9,732 nt of DNA, from NCBI GenBank assembly GCA_947460085.1, contig CANHGA010000062.1, positions 1 to 9,732 on the forward strand, given 5' to 3'. The position numbers and the translations under genes are program-made. Below the pieces are notes generated by a model, which worked only from the letters and a program-made list of their open reading frames with translations, did no database searches and was not told the origin of the DNA. Shown here piece after piece: positions 1-7,179 of the stretch; the stretch's first letter is position 1, and each line of letters starts with the position of its first letter. Source of the stretch: Synechococcaceae cyanobacterium. GTDB lineage: Bacteria; Cyanobacteriota; Cyanobacteriia; PCC-6307; Cyanobiaceae.

Positions 1-925
1 CATTAATCATTGCCGCGTTTAGGGCGGAATCAACAGGTCCCCCCAGGCTGAGGTTGATCACCACTTTGGAGAGGAGCAGGTTGTTGGTGGTGATCACCGA
101 GACCGCGTAGTTAATCGCTTCGATGATGCGCAAGTAGGTGCCGCCGCCGCCGGTGCTGTTAAACACCTTCAGGGAGATAATCGTGGCTCCGGGAGCGACA
201 CCGACAACGCCGCGGCCGTTGGCTAGGGCGCCGATGGTGCCTGCTACATGGGTGCCGTGGCCACTGCCGTCCTGGAAGGCGGTCTCGCCAGGGATAAAGC
301 TTCTTGACCAGGTTTGGTCAACAATGAGGTCGCCGGTGGTGAGTGCTACTCCCGAGTCGATCACGAAGGCATAGGTTCCTGCTCCTGTGTTTCCAGTTGT
401 CGAGATGTCGCGGCCCTGCCAGATGGCCCGCACCCCCCAGGGGATGAGTTCGCCAGTGCTGGCCGTGCCATTGCCATAGCTGACCAGGGCCTCAGGCAGG
501 ACGTTGCCGTTGGCTCCATTGGGGGCGGCTTGCGGCTCTGGAATCGGTGGATCCAGGCGCATGGGCCGATCCCGTTCGAAGCTGCCAACCTCCCGGCGCA
601 TCCGCATCCGTGCGGCCTGCGCTTCATCGAGATCGACGGCAAAACCGCCGATTTGGTCAAAAACCTTCAGCGGTGAGGTGCCAGGGGCCACCTCATCCAG
701 TAGGCGTTCGGCTGCGCCACGCATGCTGGAGGGGGCTGGCGGCGTGGCCAGGAAGACGAGGTAGGTGCTCCGGTTTCCCGTTGCGGCCTCGGCCTGGAGG
801 AGTTGGTCCCAATCCTTGACGTCGCTTCCAGGGAGGTTCAGGCCTTCAAGGAACAGCGGGGCGTTCTTGGTTGCCAAGGACAGCGTTTTAAAAATTGGAA
901 AAACGCTAAGCCGCCGGTCGGCCAT
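1..925 (-). CDS. Subtilisin-like serine protease (peptidase S8), C-terminus cut by window edge
   Basis: This frame encodes 308 visible residues and runs off the left edge. Catalytic Asp190 lies in the motif VIDSGV and catalytic His223 in HGTHVAGT, both diagnostic of subtilases. NLSLGG follows, as in subtilisin. The oxyanion-hole Asn and nucleophilic Ser would lie outside the window, so activity cannot be judged. Residues about 53-123 (YLVFL, then GGFAVDLDEAQAARM, then ERDRP) resemble an inhibitor I9 propeptide, which in this family acts as an intramolecular chaperone and is cleaved off. A Gly/Pro/Asn-rich linker leads into the catalytic domain near residue 147. ATG at 925 is the first start after an in-frame stop at 932-934, with no clear Shine-Dalgarno. 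I see no Sec signal peptide, so secretion through C-terminal signals beyond the window, or a cytoplasmic role, is possible. It lies 41 bases downstream of the radical SAM gene on the same strand. The substrate is unknown. Confidence 0.9.
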   Translation of the reverse strand, partial: MADRRLSVFPIFKTLSLATKNAPLFLEGLNLPGSDVKDWDQLLQAEAATGNRSTYLVFLATPPAPSSMRGAAERLLDEVAPGTSPLKVFDQIGGFAVDLDEAQAARMRMRREVGSFERDRPMRLDPPIPEPQAAPNGANGNVLPEALVSYGNGTASTGELIPWGVRAIWQGRDISTTGNTGAGTYAFVIDSGVALTTGDLIVDQTWSRSFIPGETAFQDGSGHGTHVAGTIGALANGRGVVGVAPGATIISLKVFNSTGGGGTYLRIIEAINYAVSVITTNNLLLSKVVINLSLGGPVDSALNAAMIN

Positions 926-966
926 TGAAAGTCATGAGCTTCGCAATTCTCTGGGTTTTGAGGTTT

Positions 967-2547
967 TCACGGTTTGTTATCGGCAAAGGCTTCACGGCGG
1001 TGCCCGACGAGGGTTGACTTGGGCAGGGGCCCCTCCAGGTGGTCCCACGGCAGCACCCGGCTTTCGTCCCAGCTCTGGTGAACCACCTCGTCCCAGCTGG
1101 GTAGTTCGGGGTTTCCATCGCTGGGCTGGGCCGAGATTGCCCGGTAGGCGGCTTTCCAGCCACCCAGTTGCTCGTGGCGGCCTCGGGCGGCAACGATGAC
1201 CGGTGCCAAGCGGCGATCACTGCGGGACAGCAACGCCTGGATCACACTCCAGCCATAGCTTTCCGGCCGGAATTCAATGCCCTTTGGCTTGAGCCGTTTG
1301 GCTAGAAGCTTCAGGCGTTTTTCCGCTTCCGGCCGCACCCCCTGCCATTGGAAGGGCGTGTGGGCTTTGGGCACAAAGGTGCTCACCCCCAGGGAGAGCC
1401 GTAGGCCCGGGGTGGCCTTTTTGAGGGCGAGCAGCAGCTCGGCGGTGGCCTCCACATCGGCCTCTTCTTCGGTGGGTAGGCCGGCCATGCCATAGAGCTT
1501 CAGCCCGGTGAGGCCCCCTTCCTTGGCGTAGCGAGCTGCCGCATAGATCTCCTCGGTGCTCAGTTTTTTGTTCACCACCTGGCGCATCCGTTCGCTGCCG
1601 CTTTCGATGGCGATCGTGAGCGATTTACTACCCCGTTTGGCCAGGATCTGAGCCAGTTCGGGCGTCACGGTGGAGGCCCGCACCGAACTCACGCTCACCC
1701 GGGTGCCGTCAAACCGGTCGTGATCCAGCCAGCTCAGCAGATCGCCAAATTGGGGATGTTGGGTTACCGAGGCACCGAGCAGCCCAAGCCGTTGGGTGGC
1801 GGTGAGCCCTTTCTCCACCGCCGGGATGAGGCCGTCATCCAGGGATGGGGTGCGGAAGGGCAGGGTGAGGTAACTGGCCAAGCAGAAACGGCACAACTCC
1901 GGGCAGCTGCGCACCACCTCCACCATGTGGATGGATGGCCAGGCGGCCTCGGGGGTGATCACGGTGGAGTGGCTGAGGGTGTTGCCCCGCCAGGTTTGTT
2001 TGGCCACCGTGGCCGGGATGCCGGCCTCCGTGGGCTCGATGGCCAGCAGTTGGCCATCGGAGCTGTAGCGGGGGGCATAGAGCGACGGCACGTACACCCC
2101 TGGCACCTGGGCTAGGCGCCGCAGGCGTTCCTGGCGCGGCGCCGTGCGGTGTTCCTGCAGGGCATCGAGGAAGGCCGGCAGCAACAGCTCGCCATCGCCC
2201 AGCAGCACCACATCCAAAAAAGGGGCCAGGGGTTCGGGGTTGGCGGTGAGCACCGGACCCCCGCCAAACACGATCGGGTCGTTGTCGCCGCGCTCGCTTC
2301 CCCAAATGGGGATGCGCTGCTGCTCGAGCAGATCCAGCAGCACTGGGCCATCGAGCTCCCAGCTCAGGGAGAGGCCAAACAGGTCGAGATTGGGCCCCCG
2401 GCCGCGTCCGCCGCCATGGGGGGGATCGCCCTGGTCGGTGAACAGGCGGCGCACATCCACATCGGAGCGCTGGGCCAGGGTGGCCCAAACCACCTGGTAG
2501 CCCAGGCTGGTGATCCCCACCGTGTAGGTGCTGGGAAAGGCCAGCAC
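967..2547 (-). CDS. Radical SAM protein, B12-binding-like N-terminal region, function unknown
   Basis: Counted from the GTG at 2547 this is 526 residues. The 4Fe-4S/SAM motif CX3CX2C is at Cys215, Cys219 and Cys222 (SCPELCRFC), next to a typical lead-in (HMVEVVRSC). Upstream, residues about 1-150 contain GITSLGYQVVW, FGLSLSWEL, IVFGGGP and LLGDGE, the pattern of the Rossmann-like cobalamin-binding domain of B12-binding radical SAM proteins; I see no clear cobalamin-ligating His motif. Downstream, AIESGSERM, LKLYGMAGLPTE and FVPKAHTPFQW are typical of the radical SAM barrel. It resembles the uncharacterised radical SAM family found across cyanobacteria; the substrate is unknown. An unusual Gly/Arg-rich segment lies at about residues 45-52. 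GTG 2547 is the first standard start, but about 20 upstream codons in the same frame look coding, so the true start may be a non-standard codon between 2587 and 2607. It lies directly downstream of acnB. Confidence 0.88.
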   Translation of the reverse strand: MLAFPSTYTVGITSLGYQVVWATLAQRSDVDVRRLFTDQGDPPHGGGRGRGPNLDLFGLSLSWELDGPVLLDLLEQQRIPIWGSERGDNDPIVFGGGPVLTANPEPLAPFLDVVLLGDGELLLPAFLDALQEHRTAPRQERLRRLAQVPGVYVPSLYAPRYSSDGQLLAIEPTEAGIPATVAKQTWRGNTLSHSTVITPEAAWPSIHMVEVVRSCPELCRFCLASYLTLPFRTPSLDDGLIPAVEKGLTATQRLGLLGASVTQHPQFGDLLSWLDHDRFDGTRVSVSSVRASTVTPELAQILAKRGSKSLTIAIESGSERMRQVVNKKLSTEEIYAAARYAKEGGLTGLKLYGMAGLPTEEEADVEATAELLLALKKATPGLRLSLGVSTFVPKAHTPFQWQGVRPEAEKRLKLLAKRLKPKGIEFRPESYGWSVIQALLSRSDRRLAPVIVAARGRHEQLGGWKAAYRAISAQPSDGNPELPSWDEVVHQSWDESRVLPWDHLEGPLPKSTLVGHRREAFADNKP

Positions 2548-2607
2548 CGCCCGCAGGGCTTCGGCCTGGGGAGCGGCAGGCTCAAACAGCAGGGTTTCCT
2601 GGTTCAG
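2548..2607 (-). other. Probable uncounted N-terminal extension of the radical SAM gene
   Basis: These 20 codons lie between the acnB stop (TAA, 2610-2608) and the first standard start (GTG, 2547), in the same frame as the radical SAM protein. They read LNQETLLFEPAAPQAEALRA and run smoothly into VLAFPSTYTVGITSLGYQ. They contain no ATG, GTG or TTG. CTG codons occur at 2607-2605, 2592-2590 and 2589-2587, and an AGGA stands a few bases upstream of the last two. From what I recall of the family, homologues begin with a similar FEPA-type lead, but this was not aligned. Translation could begin at CTG, or at the GTG giving a shorter protein. Confidence 0.5.
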
Positions 2608-5223
2608 TTAGACACTCGCCAACACCTTGGCCCCATCCTCGGTGCTCACCACCCGGCCCGCGTCTTCGAAGCCCTCGAGCTGGTCGAAGTTGAGGTAGCG
2701 GTACAGCTCGGCGCCGTTGGGGTCGATCTTTTCAGCGGCAATCGCCAGGTATTGCTCCTTGGTGGGGATGCCGCCCACCTGGGCGCAAACGGCGGCCAGT
2801 TCGGCGCTACCCAGGTACACCTGGGCGCCATTGCCCAGGCGGTTGTTGAAGTTGCGGGTGCTGGTGGAGAACACGGTGGTGTTGTCTTCCACCCGGGCCT
2901 GGTTGCCCATGCAGAGGGAACAGCCGGGCATCTCCATGCGGCTGCCCGCCGCTTCGAAGATGGCGTAGTAGCCCTCCTGTTGGAGCATCTCCTCATCCAT
3001 GCGGGTGGGGGGGCAGACCCACAGGCGGGCAGCATTTTGGCCCTGGCCCTCCAGCACCTTGGCGGCGGCGCGGTAGTGGCCGATGTTGGTCATGCAGGAG
3101 CCGATGAACACCTCATCCACCCTGTTGCCGGCCACCTCCGAGAGCAGCTTGACGTTGTCGGGATCGTTGGGGCAGGCCAGGATCGGTTCGGTGATCTCGT
3201 CGAGGTTGATTTCGATCACCGCGGCGTACTCCGCATCGGCATCGGCCTCCAGCAGCACCGGATTGGCGAGCCAGGCCTCCATGGCCTTGATGCGGCGGGC
3301 CAGGGTGCGGGGGTCGCTGTAGCCCCGGGCAATCATGTTTTTGAGCAGCGCCACATTGCTGCGCAGGTATTCGGCCACCGTGGCCACCGAGAGCTTGATC
3401 GTGCTGCCGGCGCAGGAGCGTTCGGCGGTGGCATCGGTGAGCTCAAAGGCCTGCTCGAGCTTGAGATCGGGTAGCCCCTCGATCTCCATGATTCGGCCGG
3501 AAAACACATTTTTCTTGCCGGCCTTCTCCACCGTGAGCAGGCCCTGCTGGATCGCCACGTAGGGAATTGCGTTCACCACATCCTGCAGGGTGACGCCGGG
3601 CTGGAGGGAGCCCGAGAACTTCACCAGCACCGATTCGGGCATGTCGAGGGGCATGGCGCCGATGGCGGCGGCAAAGGCCACCAGCCCCGAGCCGGCGGGG
3701 AAGGAGATGCCCAGGGGGAAGCGGGTGTGGCTGTCACCGCCGGTGCCGACGGTATCCGGCAGCAGCATGCGATTCAGCCAGCTGTGGATGATGCCGTCGC
3801 CGGGACGCAGGGCCACGCCGCCCCTGGAACTCATGAAGTCGGGCAGTTCGGCGTGGGTTTTGAGGTCGACGGGTTTGGGATAGGCGGCGGTGTGGCAGAA
3901 GCTCTGCATCACCAGATCGGCGGAGAAGCCCAGGCAGGCCAACTCCTTCATCTCGTCGCGGGTCATGGGCCCGGTGGTGTCCTGGGAGCCCACGGTGGTC
4001 ATCAGCGGTTCGCAGCTGGTGCCGGGGCGCACGCCGGCCAGGCCGCAGGCCTTGCCCACCATCTTCTGGGCCAGGGTGAAGCCCTTGCCCGATTCGGCGG
4101 GGGCGCTGGGGCGGATGAACAGTTCGCTCGCGGGCAGCCCCAGCTGGGCGCGCACCTTGTCGGTGAGGGAGCGGCCAATCAGCAGGGGGATGCGGCCCCC
4201 GGCGCGCACCTCATCGGCGATGGTGCTGGGCTTGAGCTCAAAGCGGGCCACGATCTCACCGGCCCCCGGTTCGCCGGCGGCGCGCTCCACCGTGCCGGCA
4301 AAGGGCCGAATGGTGATCACGTCTCCCGATTGGAGGGCGCTCACATCGCACTCAATCGGCAGGGCGCCGGAGTCTTCGGCGGTGTTGAAAAAGATCGGCG
4401 CGATTTTGCCGCCGATCACCACGCCGCCACTGCGCTTGTTCGGCACGTGGGGGATGTCGGTGCCGGTGTGCCAGAGCACCGAGTTGATGGCCGATTTGCG
4501 GGAGCTGCCGGTGCCCACCACATCGCCCACGTAGGCCACGGGATGGCCCTTGGTTTTGAGCTCAGCGATCAGCTCGAGCCCGCCGGGCATGCGGGTTTCC
4601 AGCATCGCCGTGGCGTGCAGGGGGATGTCGGGCCGGGTGGTGGCGTGGGTGGCGGGGGAGAGGTCGTCGGTGTTGGTTTCGCCTTCCACCTTGAACACCG
4701 TCACGGTGATTTCAGCGGGCAGCTCTGGCTTGGCGGTGAACCATGCACCGGTGGCCCAGCTCTCCACCACCCGCTTGGCGTAGGGGTTGGTTTCCGCCAG
4801 CGCCAGCACGTCGTTGTAGGCGTCGTACACCAACAGGGTGCGGCTCAGGCCGGTGGCGGCCTCGCTGGCGATGGCCGGATCGGCGCTCTCCAGCAGCTCG
4901 ATCAGGGCGCCCACGTTGTAGCCGCCGATCATGGTGGCCAGCAGTTTCACCGCCTCGATCGGGCCCAGCAGGGGGCTGGTGGCACTGCCCTTGGCCACGC
5001 CAGCCAACCAGCCGGCTTTCACATAGGCCGCCTCATCCACCCCGGGGGGGATGCGCTCGGAGAGCAGGTGCAGCAGAAAGCTTGCTTCGCCAGCGGGGGG
5101 CTGCTCCAGCAGTGCTGTGAGGGCCTGGGCTTGCTCGGCACTGAGGGGCAGGGCGGGAACCCCCAGGGCCTCTCGCTCCAGGGCCGCTTGGCGGTAGCTG
5201 GCAAGAAAAGCGGCTGCAGACAT
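2608..5223 (-). CDS. acnB: Aconitate hydratase B (bifunctional aconitase / 2-methylisocitrate dehydratase family)
   Basis: Aconitase B interconverts citrate and isocitrate through cis-aconitate in the cytoplasmic TCA cycle, using a 4Fe-4S cluster. With the ATG at 5223 the protein has 871 residues, close to E. coli AcnB (865). Cluster cysteines appear as Cys710 (GSCMTNIG) and Cys768/Cys771 (PGCSLCMGNQ), at or within one residue of the E. coli positions 710, 769 and 772. The N-terminal HEAT-like domain opens with ASYRQAALEREALG and includes PPGVDEAAYVKAG; the swivel domain contains VGDVVGTGSSRKSA; catalytic-domain motifs include GTGGDSHTRFP and TSTRNFNNRLG. The frame continues 30 codons upstream to a TTG at 5313, but family homology starts only after the ATG at 5223, so that start is preferred; there is no clear Shine-Dalgarno. 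It is divergent from the DAHP synthase gene and followed without a gap by the radical SAM frame. In picocyanobacteria this enzyme supplies 2-oxoglutarate for nitrogen assimilation. Confidence 0.97.
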   Translation of the reverse strand: MSAAAFLASYRQAALEREALGVPALPLSAEQAQALTALLEQPPAGEASFLLHLLSERIPPGVDEAAYVKAGWLAGVAKGSATSPLLGPIEAVKLLATMIGGYNVGALIELLESADPAIASEAATGLSRTLLVYDAYNDVLALAETNPYAKRVVESWATGAWFTAKPELPAEITVTVFKVEGETNTDDLSPATHATTRPDIPLHATAMLETRMPGGLELIAELKTKGHPVAYVGDVVGTGSSRKSAINSVLWHTGTDIPHVPNKRSGGVVIGGKIAPIFFNTAEDSGALPIECDVSALQSGDVITIRPFAGTVERAAGEPGAGEIVARFELKPSTIADEVRAGGRIPLLIGRSLTDKVRAQLGLPASELFIRPSAPAESGKGFTLAQKMVGKACGLAGVRPGTSCEPLMTTVGSQDTTGPMTRDEMKELACLGFSADLVMQSFCHTAAYPKPVDLKTHAELPDFMSSRGGVALRPGDGIIHSWLNRMLLPDTVGTGGDSHTRFPLGISFPAGSGLVAFAAAIGAMPLDMPESVLVKFSGSLQPGVTLQDVVNAIPYVAIQQGLLTVEKAGKKNVFSGRIMEIEGLPDLKLEQAFELTDATAERSCAGSTIKLSVATVAEYLRSNVALLKNMIARGYSDPRTLARRIKAMEAWLANPVLLEADADAEYAAVIEINLDEITEPILACPNDPDNVKLLSEVAGNRVDEVFIGSCMTNIGHYRAAAKVLEGQGQNAARLWVCPPTRMDEEMLQQEGYYAIFEAAGSRMEMPGCSLCMGNQARVEDNTTVFSTSTRNFNNRLGNGAQVYLGSAELAAVCAQVGGIPTKEQYLAIAAEKIDPNGAELYRYLNFDQLEGFEDAGRVVSTEDGAKVLASV

Positions 5224-5386
5224 GGCCAAAAACAGCAGGGTGGGCCCCGCAGTGCGGACGTTGAATCCATTCTTCTTTGTCGCCAAGCCCTGCTTTGGTG
5301 TGGATGGCTGCAAAAGCCCCCCCAGGCGCCCATAGCACCTGCTAACTAGGATTGCTGTTGCGTAGCAGCACCGCTAGCCCCAGGCC
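5224..5386. promoter_or_regulatory. Divergent intergenic promoter region, acnB / DAHP synthase
   Basis: These 163 bases separate two divergent genes and so must hold both promoters, or overlapping ones. I see no convincing -35/-10 pair for either direction. The half near the DAHP synthase gene carries two imperfect direct repeats (5334-5344 and 5367-5376) and a small inverted repeat, TGCTG at 5353-5357 with CAGCA at 5366-5370. The acnB-proximal half is GC-rich and contains only the weak upstream extension of the acnB frame. Confidence 0.5.
5334..5376 (+). repeat. Pair of near-identical direct repeats in the divergent promoter region
   Basis: AGCACCTGCTA at 5334-5344 recurs as AGCACCGCTA at 5367-5376, differing by one inserted T. 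The start-to-start distance is 33 bases, about three helical turns, which would put both copies on one face of the DNA. The second copy ends 10 bases before the DAHP synthase start codon. A transcription-factor site is possible but unproven. Confidence 0.45.
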
Positions 5387-6457
5387 ATGAAATCCGCCAC
5401 CTCCGATCTCCATGTGGTGGAAACCCGGCCCCTGGTGGCGCCAGCCCTGTTGCACCGCGAACTGCCGCTCAGTGATCGATCAGCCGCCACCGTGCAGCAG
5501 GCCCGCCAGCGCATTCAGGCGATCCTGCATGGCCAGGAGTCCCGCCTGCTGGTGATCGTGGGCCCCTGTTCGGTTCACGATGTGGAGGCGGCCAAGGAAT
5601 ACGCCACTGCGATTGCCCAATACCAGGCCCTCTACGGGGAGGAGCTGGAAGTGGTGATGCGGGTCTACTTCGAGAAGCCCCGGACCACCGTGGGCTGGAA
5701 GGGGTTGATCAACGACCCCCACCTCGATGGCAGCTACGACATCAACACTGGCCTCCGCTTGGCCCGGGGCCTGTTGCTGCACCTGGCCGAGTTGGGACTG
5801 CCTGCAGCCACTGAGCTGCTCGATCCGGTGGTGCCCCAATACATCGCCGATTTGATCAGTTGGACCGCCATTGGCGCCCGCACCACCGAGAGCCAAACCC
5901 ACCGGGAAATGGCCTCGGGCCTCTCGATGCCGATTGGCTTCAAGAACGGCACCGATGGCAGTGCGATCACAGCCATCAATGCCATGGAGGCCGCAGCCCG
6001 GCCCCACCATTTCCTCGGCATCAACGGCGAGGGCCAGGCGGCCATCGTGACCACCACGGGCAACCCCGATGGCCACCTGGTGCTGCGGGGCGGCAAGGGT
6101 GGCACCAATTACCACCCCGAGGCGGTGGCCGAGGCGGCGGCCCAATTGGCCAAGGCTGGTTTGCCAGGGCGCCTGATGGTGGATTGCAGCCATGGCAACT
6201 CCAACAAGGACTATCGCCGCCAGGGGGAGGTGGCCCAGCAGGTGGCCGAGCAACTGCGTTCCGGTTCCACCCATGTGATGGGCGTGATGCTGGAAAGCCA
6301 TCTGGTGGCTGGTAACCAGGCCATCCAGGCCGATCGCTCCCAGCTCACCTACGGCCAGAGCGTCACCGACGCCTGCATTGATCTGGCCACCACCGCTACC
6401 GTGCTGGAGCAGTTGGCCCAGGCGGTGCGCGATGCTCGGGGGGCCGTCCCCGTTTAG
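5387..6457 (+). CDS. aroG: 3-deoxy-7-phosphoheptulonate (DAHP) synthase, class I, AroF/AroG type
   Basis: The enzyme condenses phosphoenolpyruvate with erythrose 4-phosphate to give DAHP, committing carbon to the shikimate pathway and aromatic amino acids. At 356 residues it matches the class I alpha (E. coli AroF/G/H) length of about 350. Metal and substrate residues fall at or near E. coli AroG positions: Cys61 in GPCSVHD, Arg92, Lys97 in EKPRTTVGWKG, Lys186 in GFKNGTDG, then His269, Glu303 and Asp328. The N-terminal segment of about 45 residues, which in this subfamily helps form the feedback site, is present; which amino acid inhibits this enzyme cannot be read here. The ATG at 5387 is followed by a normal N-terminus, and the upstream sequence has only a weak CAGG. 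It is divergent from acnB and convergent with the membrane kinase gene. The symbol denotes the family; choosing among aroF, aroG and aroH is arbitrary in cyanobacteria. Confidence 0.97.
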   Translation: MKSATSDLHVVETRPLVAPALLHRELPLSDRSAATVQQARQRIQAILHGQESRLLVIVGPCSVHDVEAAKEYATAIAQYQALYGEELEVVMRVYFEKPRTTVGWKGLINDPHLDGSYDINTGLRLARGLLLHLAELGLPAATELLDPVVPQYIADLISWTAIGARTTESQTHREMASGLSMPIGFKNGTDGSAITAINAMEAAARPHHFLGINGEGQAAIVTTTGNPDGHLVLRGGKGGTNYHPEAVAEAAAQLAKAGLPGRLMVDCSHGNSNKDYRRQGEVAQQVAEQLRSGSTHVMGVMLESHLVAGNQAIQADRSQLTYGQSVTDACIDLATTATVLEQLAQAVRDARGAVPV

Positions 6458-6458
6458 C

Positions 6459-6476
6459 GCTCCTGCGTTTAGGAGC
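6459..6476. terminator. Possible bidirectional hairpin between convergent genes
   Basis: GCTCCT (6459-6464) and AGGAGC (6471-6476) form a perfect 6-bp stem with a 6-base loop. It starts one base after the DAHP synthase TAG and its other arm overlaps the TAA of the convergent membrane kinase gene. No T-run follows on either strand, so it is not a classical intrinsic terminator. The position between converging stops makes a role in 3'-end formation plausible. Confidence 0.4.
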
Positions 6477-7161
6477 CCGAACTCCAGAGCTGCCAGAGCC
6501 ATGCGGTGGTGATTGGCACGGTCAAGTTGTCGATGCCGAGGAGTGCCACTTGCTCGAGGGCGGTGGCGATGGCGGCCGTGGCGAGGAGGGCCGGCAGGGC
6601 AGGGCTTGACAGGCCTTGGCCGTGGGCCAGATGCTGCACGAGCAGCAGGGCCCCCAGGCTGCCCGCCGCCATGGCGCCGGTGCCCACCACGGATTTGCGC
6701 TGCCCCATCACCGACCAACTGGGCGATTTCACCAGGGGGCCGATTAATCCGGCCAGGCCATCGCCCACGGCCATCACCAGCACGCCAGCGGCCACCACCG
6801 CAGGTTGGTGCGGCCAATCCAGGGCCAACAGGGTTGTAATCGAGGCCCCGTAGGCCACGGTGCCGTAGCTGGCGCGGCCCACATCCTCCACCGCTGGCAG
6901 GATGCGCAACCGGTGGTTGAGCGCTGCCAACAGGGTGATGGTGCCTGCCGCGGGGATGGCCACCAGCCGATCAATGCCGCAGCCCCAGGCGATCAGCACC
7001 ACCACGCCGGTGCCGATGTGCACGAGCTTGCGGCTCCATTCCCGTTGGCCGTTCCAGCGCTGACGCACCTGGACGGCTAAGCCAGCCAAAAGGAGCAGCC
7101 AGGCGGCAACCGCCGCCGCCCCCAGAAGTTGTTGGGGCCACCAGGCCATTGGTATGGCCAT
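6469..7161 (-). CDS. Phytol/dolichol kinase family membrane protein (VTE5-like)
   Basis: This is a 230-residue, strongly hydrophobic protein with several predicted membrane spans (about 10-31, 51-80, 100-142, 160-176 and 186-210). Family motifs are SRKLVHIGTG (43-52), SYGTVAYG (98-105), MAVGDGLAGLIG (130-141), KSVVGTGAM (156-164) and ALEQVALLGIDNLTVP (201-216). The GDG and K..VG.. motifs are shared by CDP-diglyceride synthetase-like, dolichol kinase and phytol kinase proteins. In cyanobacteria the closest characterised role I know is phytol kinase (VTE5), which rephosphorylates chlorophyll-derived phytol with CTP for tocopherol synthesis. Another polyprenol or lipid alcohol could be the substrate. 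It starts 10 bases after the sigma-factor stop on the same strand, implying co-transcription and perhaps translational coupling through the hairpin at 7164-7179. A second in-frame ATG is at 7149; no strong Shine-Dalgarno precedes either. Confidence 0.85.
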   Translation of the reverse strand: MAIPMAWWPQQLLGAAAVAAWLLLLAGLAVQVRQRWNGQREWSRKLVHIGTGVVVLIAWGCGIDRLVAIPAAGTITLLAALNHRLRILPAVEDVGRASYGTVAYGASITTLLALDWPHQPAVVAAGVLVMAVGDGLAGLIGPLVKSPSWSVMGQRKSVVGTGAMAAGSLGALLLVQHLAHGQGLSSPALPALLATAAIATALEQVALLGIDNLTVPITTAWLWQLWSSGS

Positions 7162-7163
7162 GC

Positions 7164-7179
7164 CCGCTTGCCTAAGCGG
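7164..7179 (-). promoter_or_regulatory. Hairpin over the sigma-factor stop and kinase ribosome-binding region
   Basis: CCGCTT and AAGCGG form a perfect 6-bp stem with a 4-base loop. The stop codon of the sigma-factor gene (7174-7172) lies at the loop edge, and the 3' arm ends two bases before the kinase ATG at 7161. In mRNA it would mask the kinase initiation region until a ribosome finishing the sigma-factor gene melts it. The coupling role is inferred. Confidence 0.45.

Noticed and set aside
314..676. Plus-strand open frame of 120 codons at the left end
   Set aside because: It is the exact complement of the protease frame, whose catalytic motifs DSG and HGTHVAGT show which strand is coding.
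926..966. Terminator or promoter between the radical SAM gene and the protease gene
   Set aside because: The 41 bases show only a short AAAACC direct repeat on the minus strand; no stem-loop or -35/-10 pair is evident.
2149..3474. 441-codon open frame on the plus strand opposite acnB and the radical SAM gene
   Set aside because: Its product is dominated by Gly, Ala, His and Gln with no recognisable motif, as expected from the complement of GC-rich codons, and it lies antisense to two confidently identified genes.
5224..5313. Upstream extension of acnB to a TTG at 5313
   Set aside because: The extra 30 residues have no family homology, and the ATG at 5223 gives a length and cysteine numbering nearly identical to E. 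coli AcnB.
3727..5349. 540-codon open frame on the plus strand opposite acnB
   Set aside because: Gly/Ala/His-rich shadow of the acnB frame. Long antisense frames are common in high-GC genes, and no family features are present.
5480..6817. 445-codon open frame on the minus strand opposite the DAHP synthase gene and running into the kinase gene
   Set aside because: Antisense shadow with a Gly/His-rich composition; it overlaps two real genes in conflicting frames.
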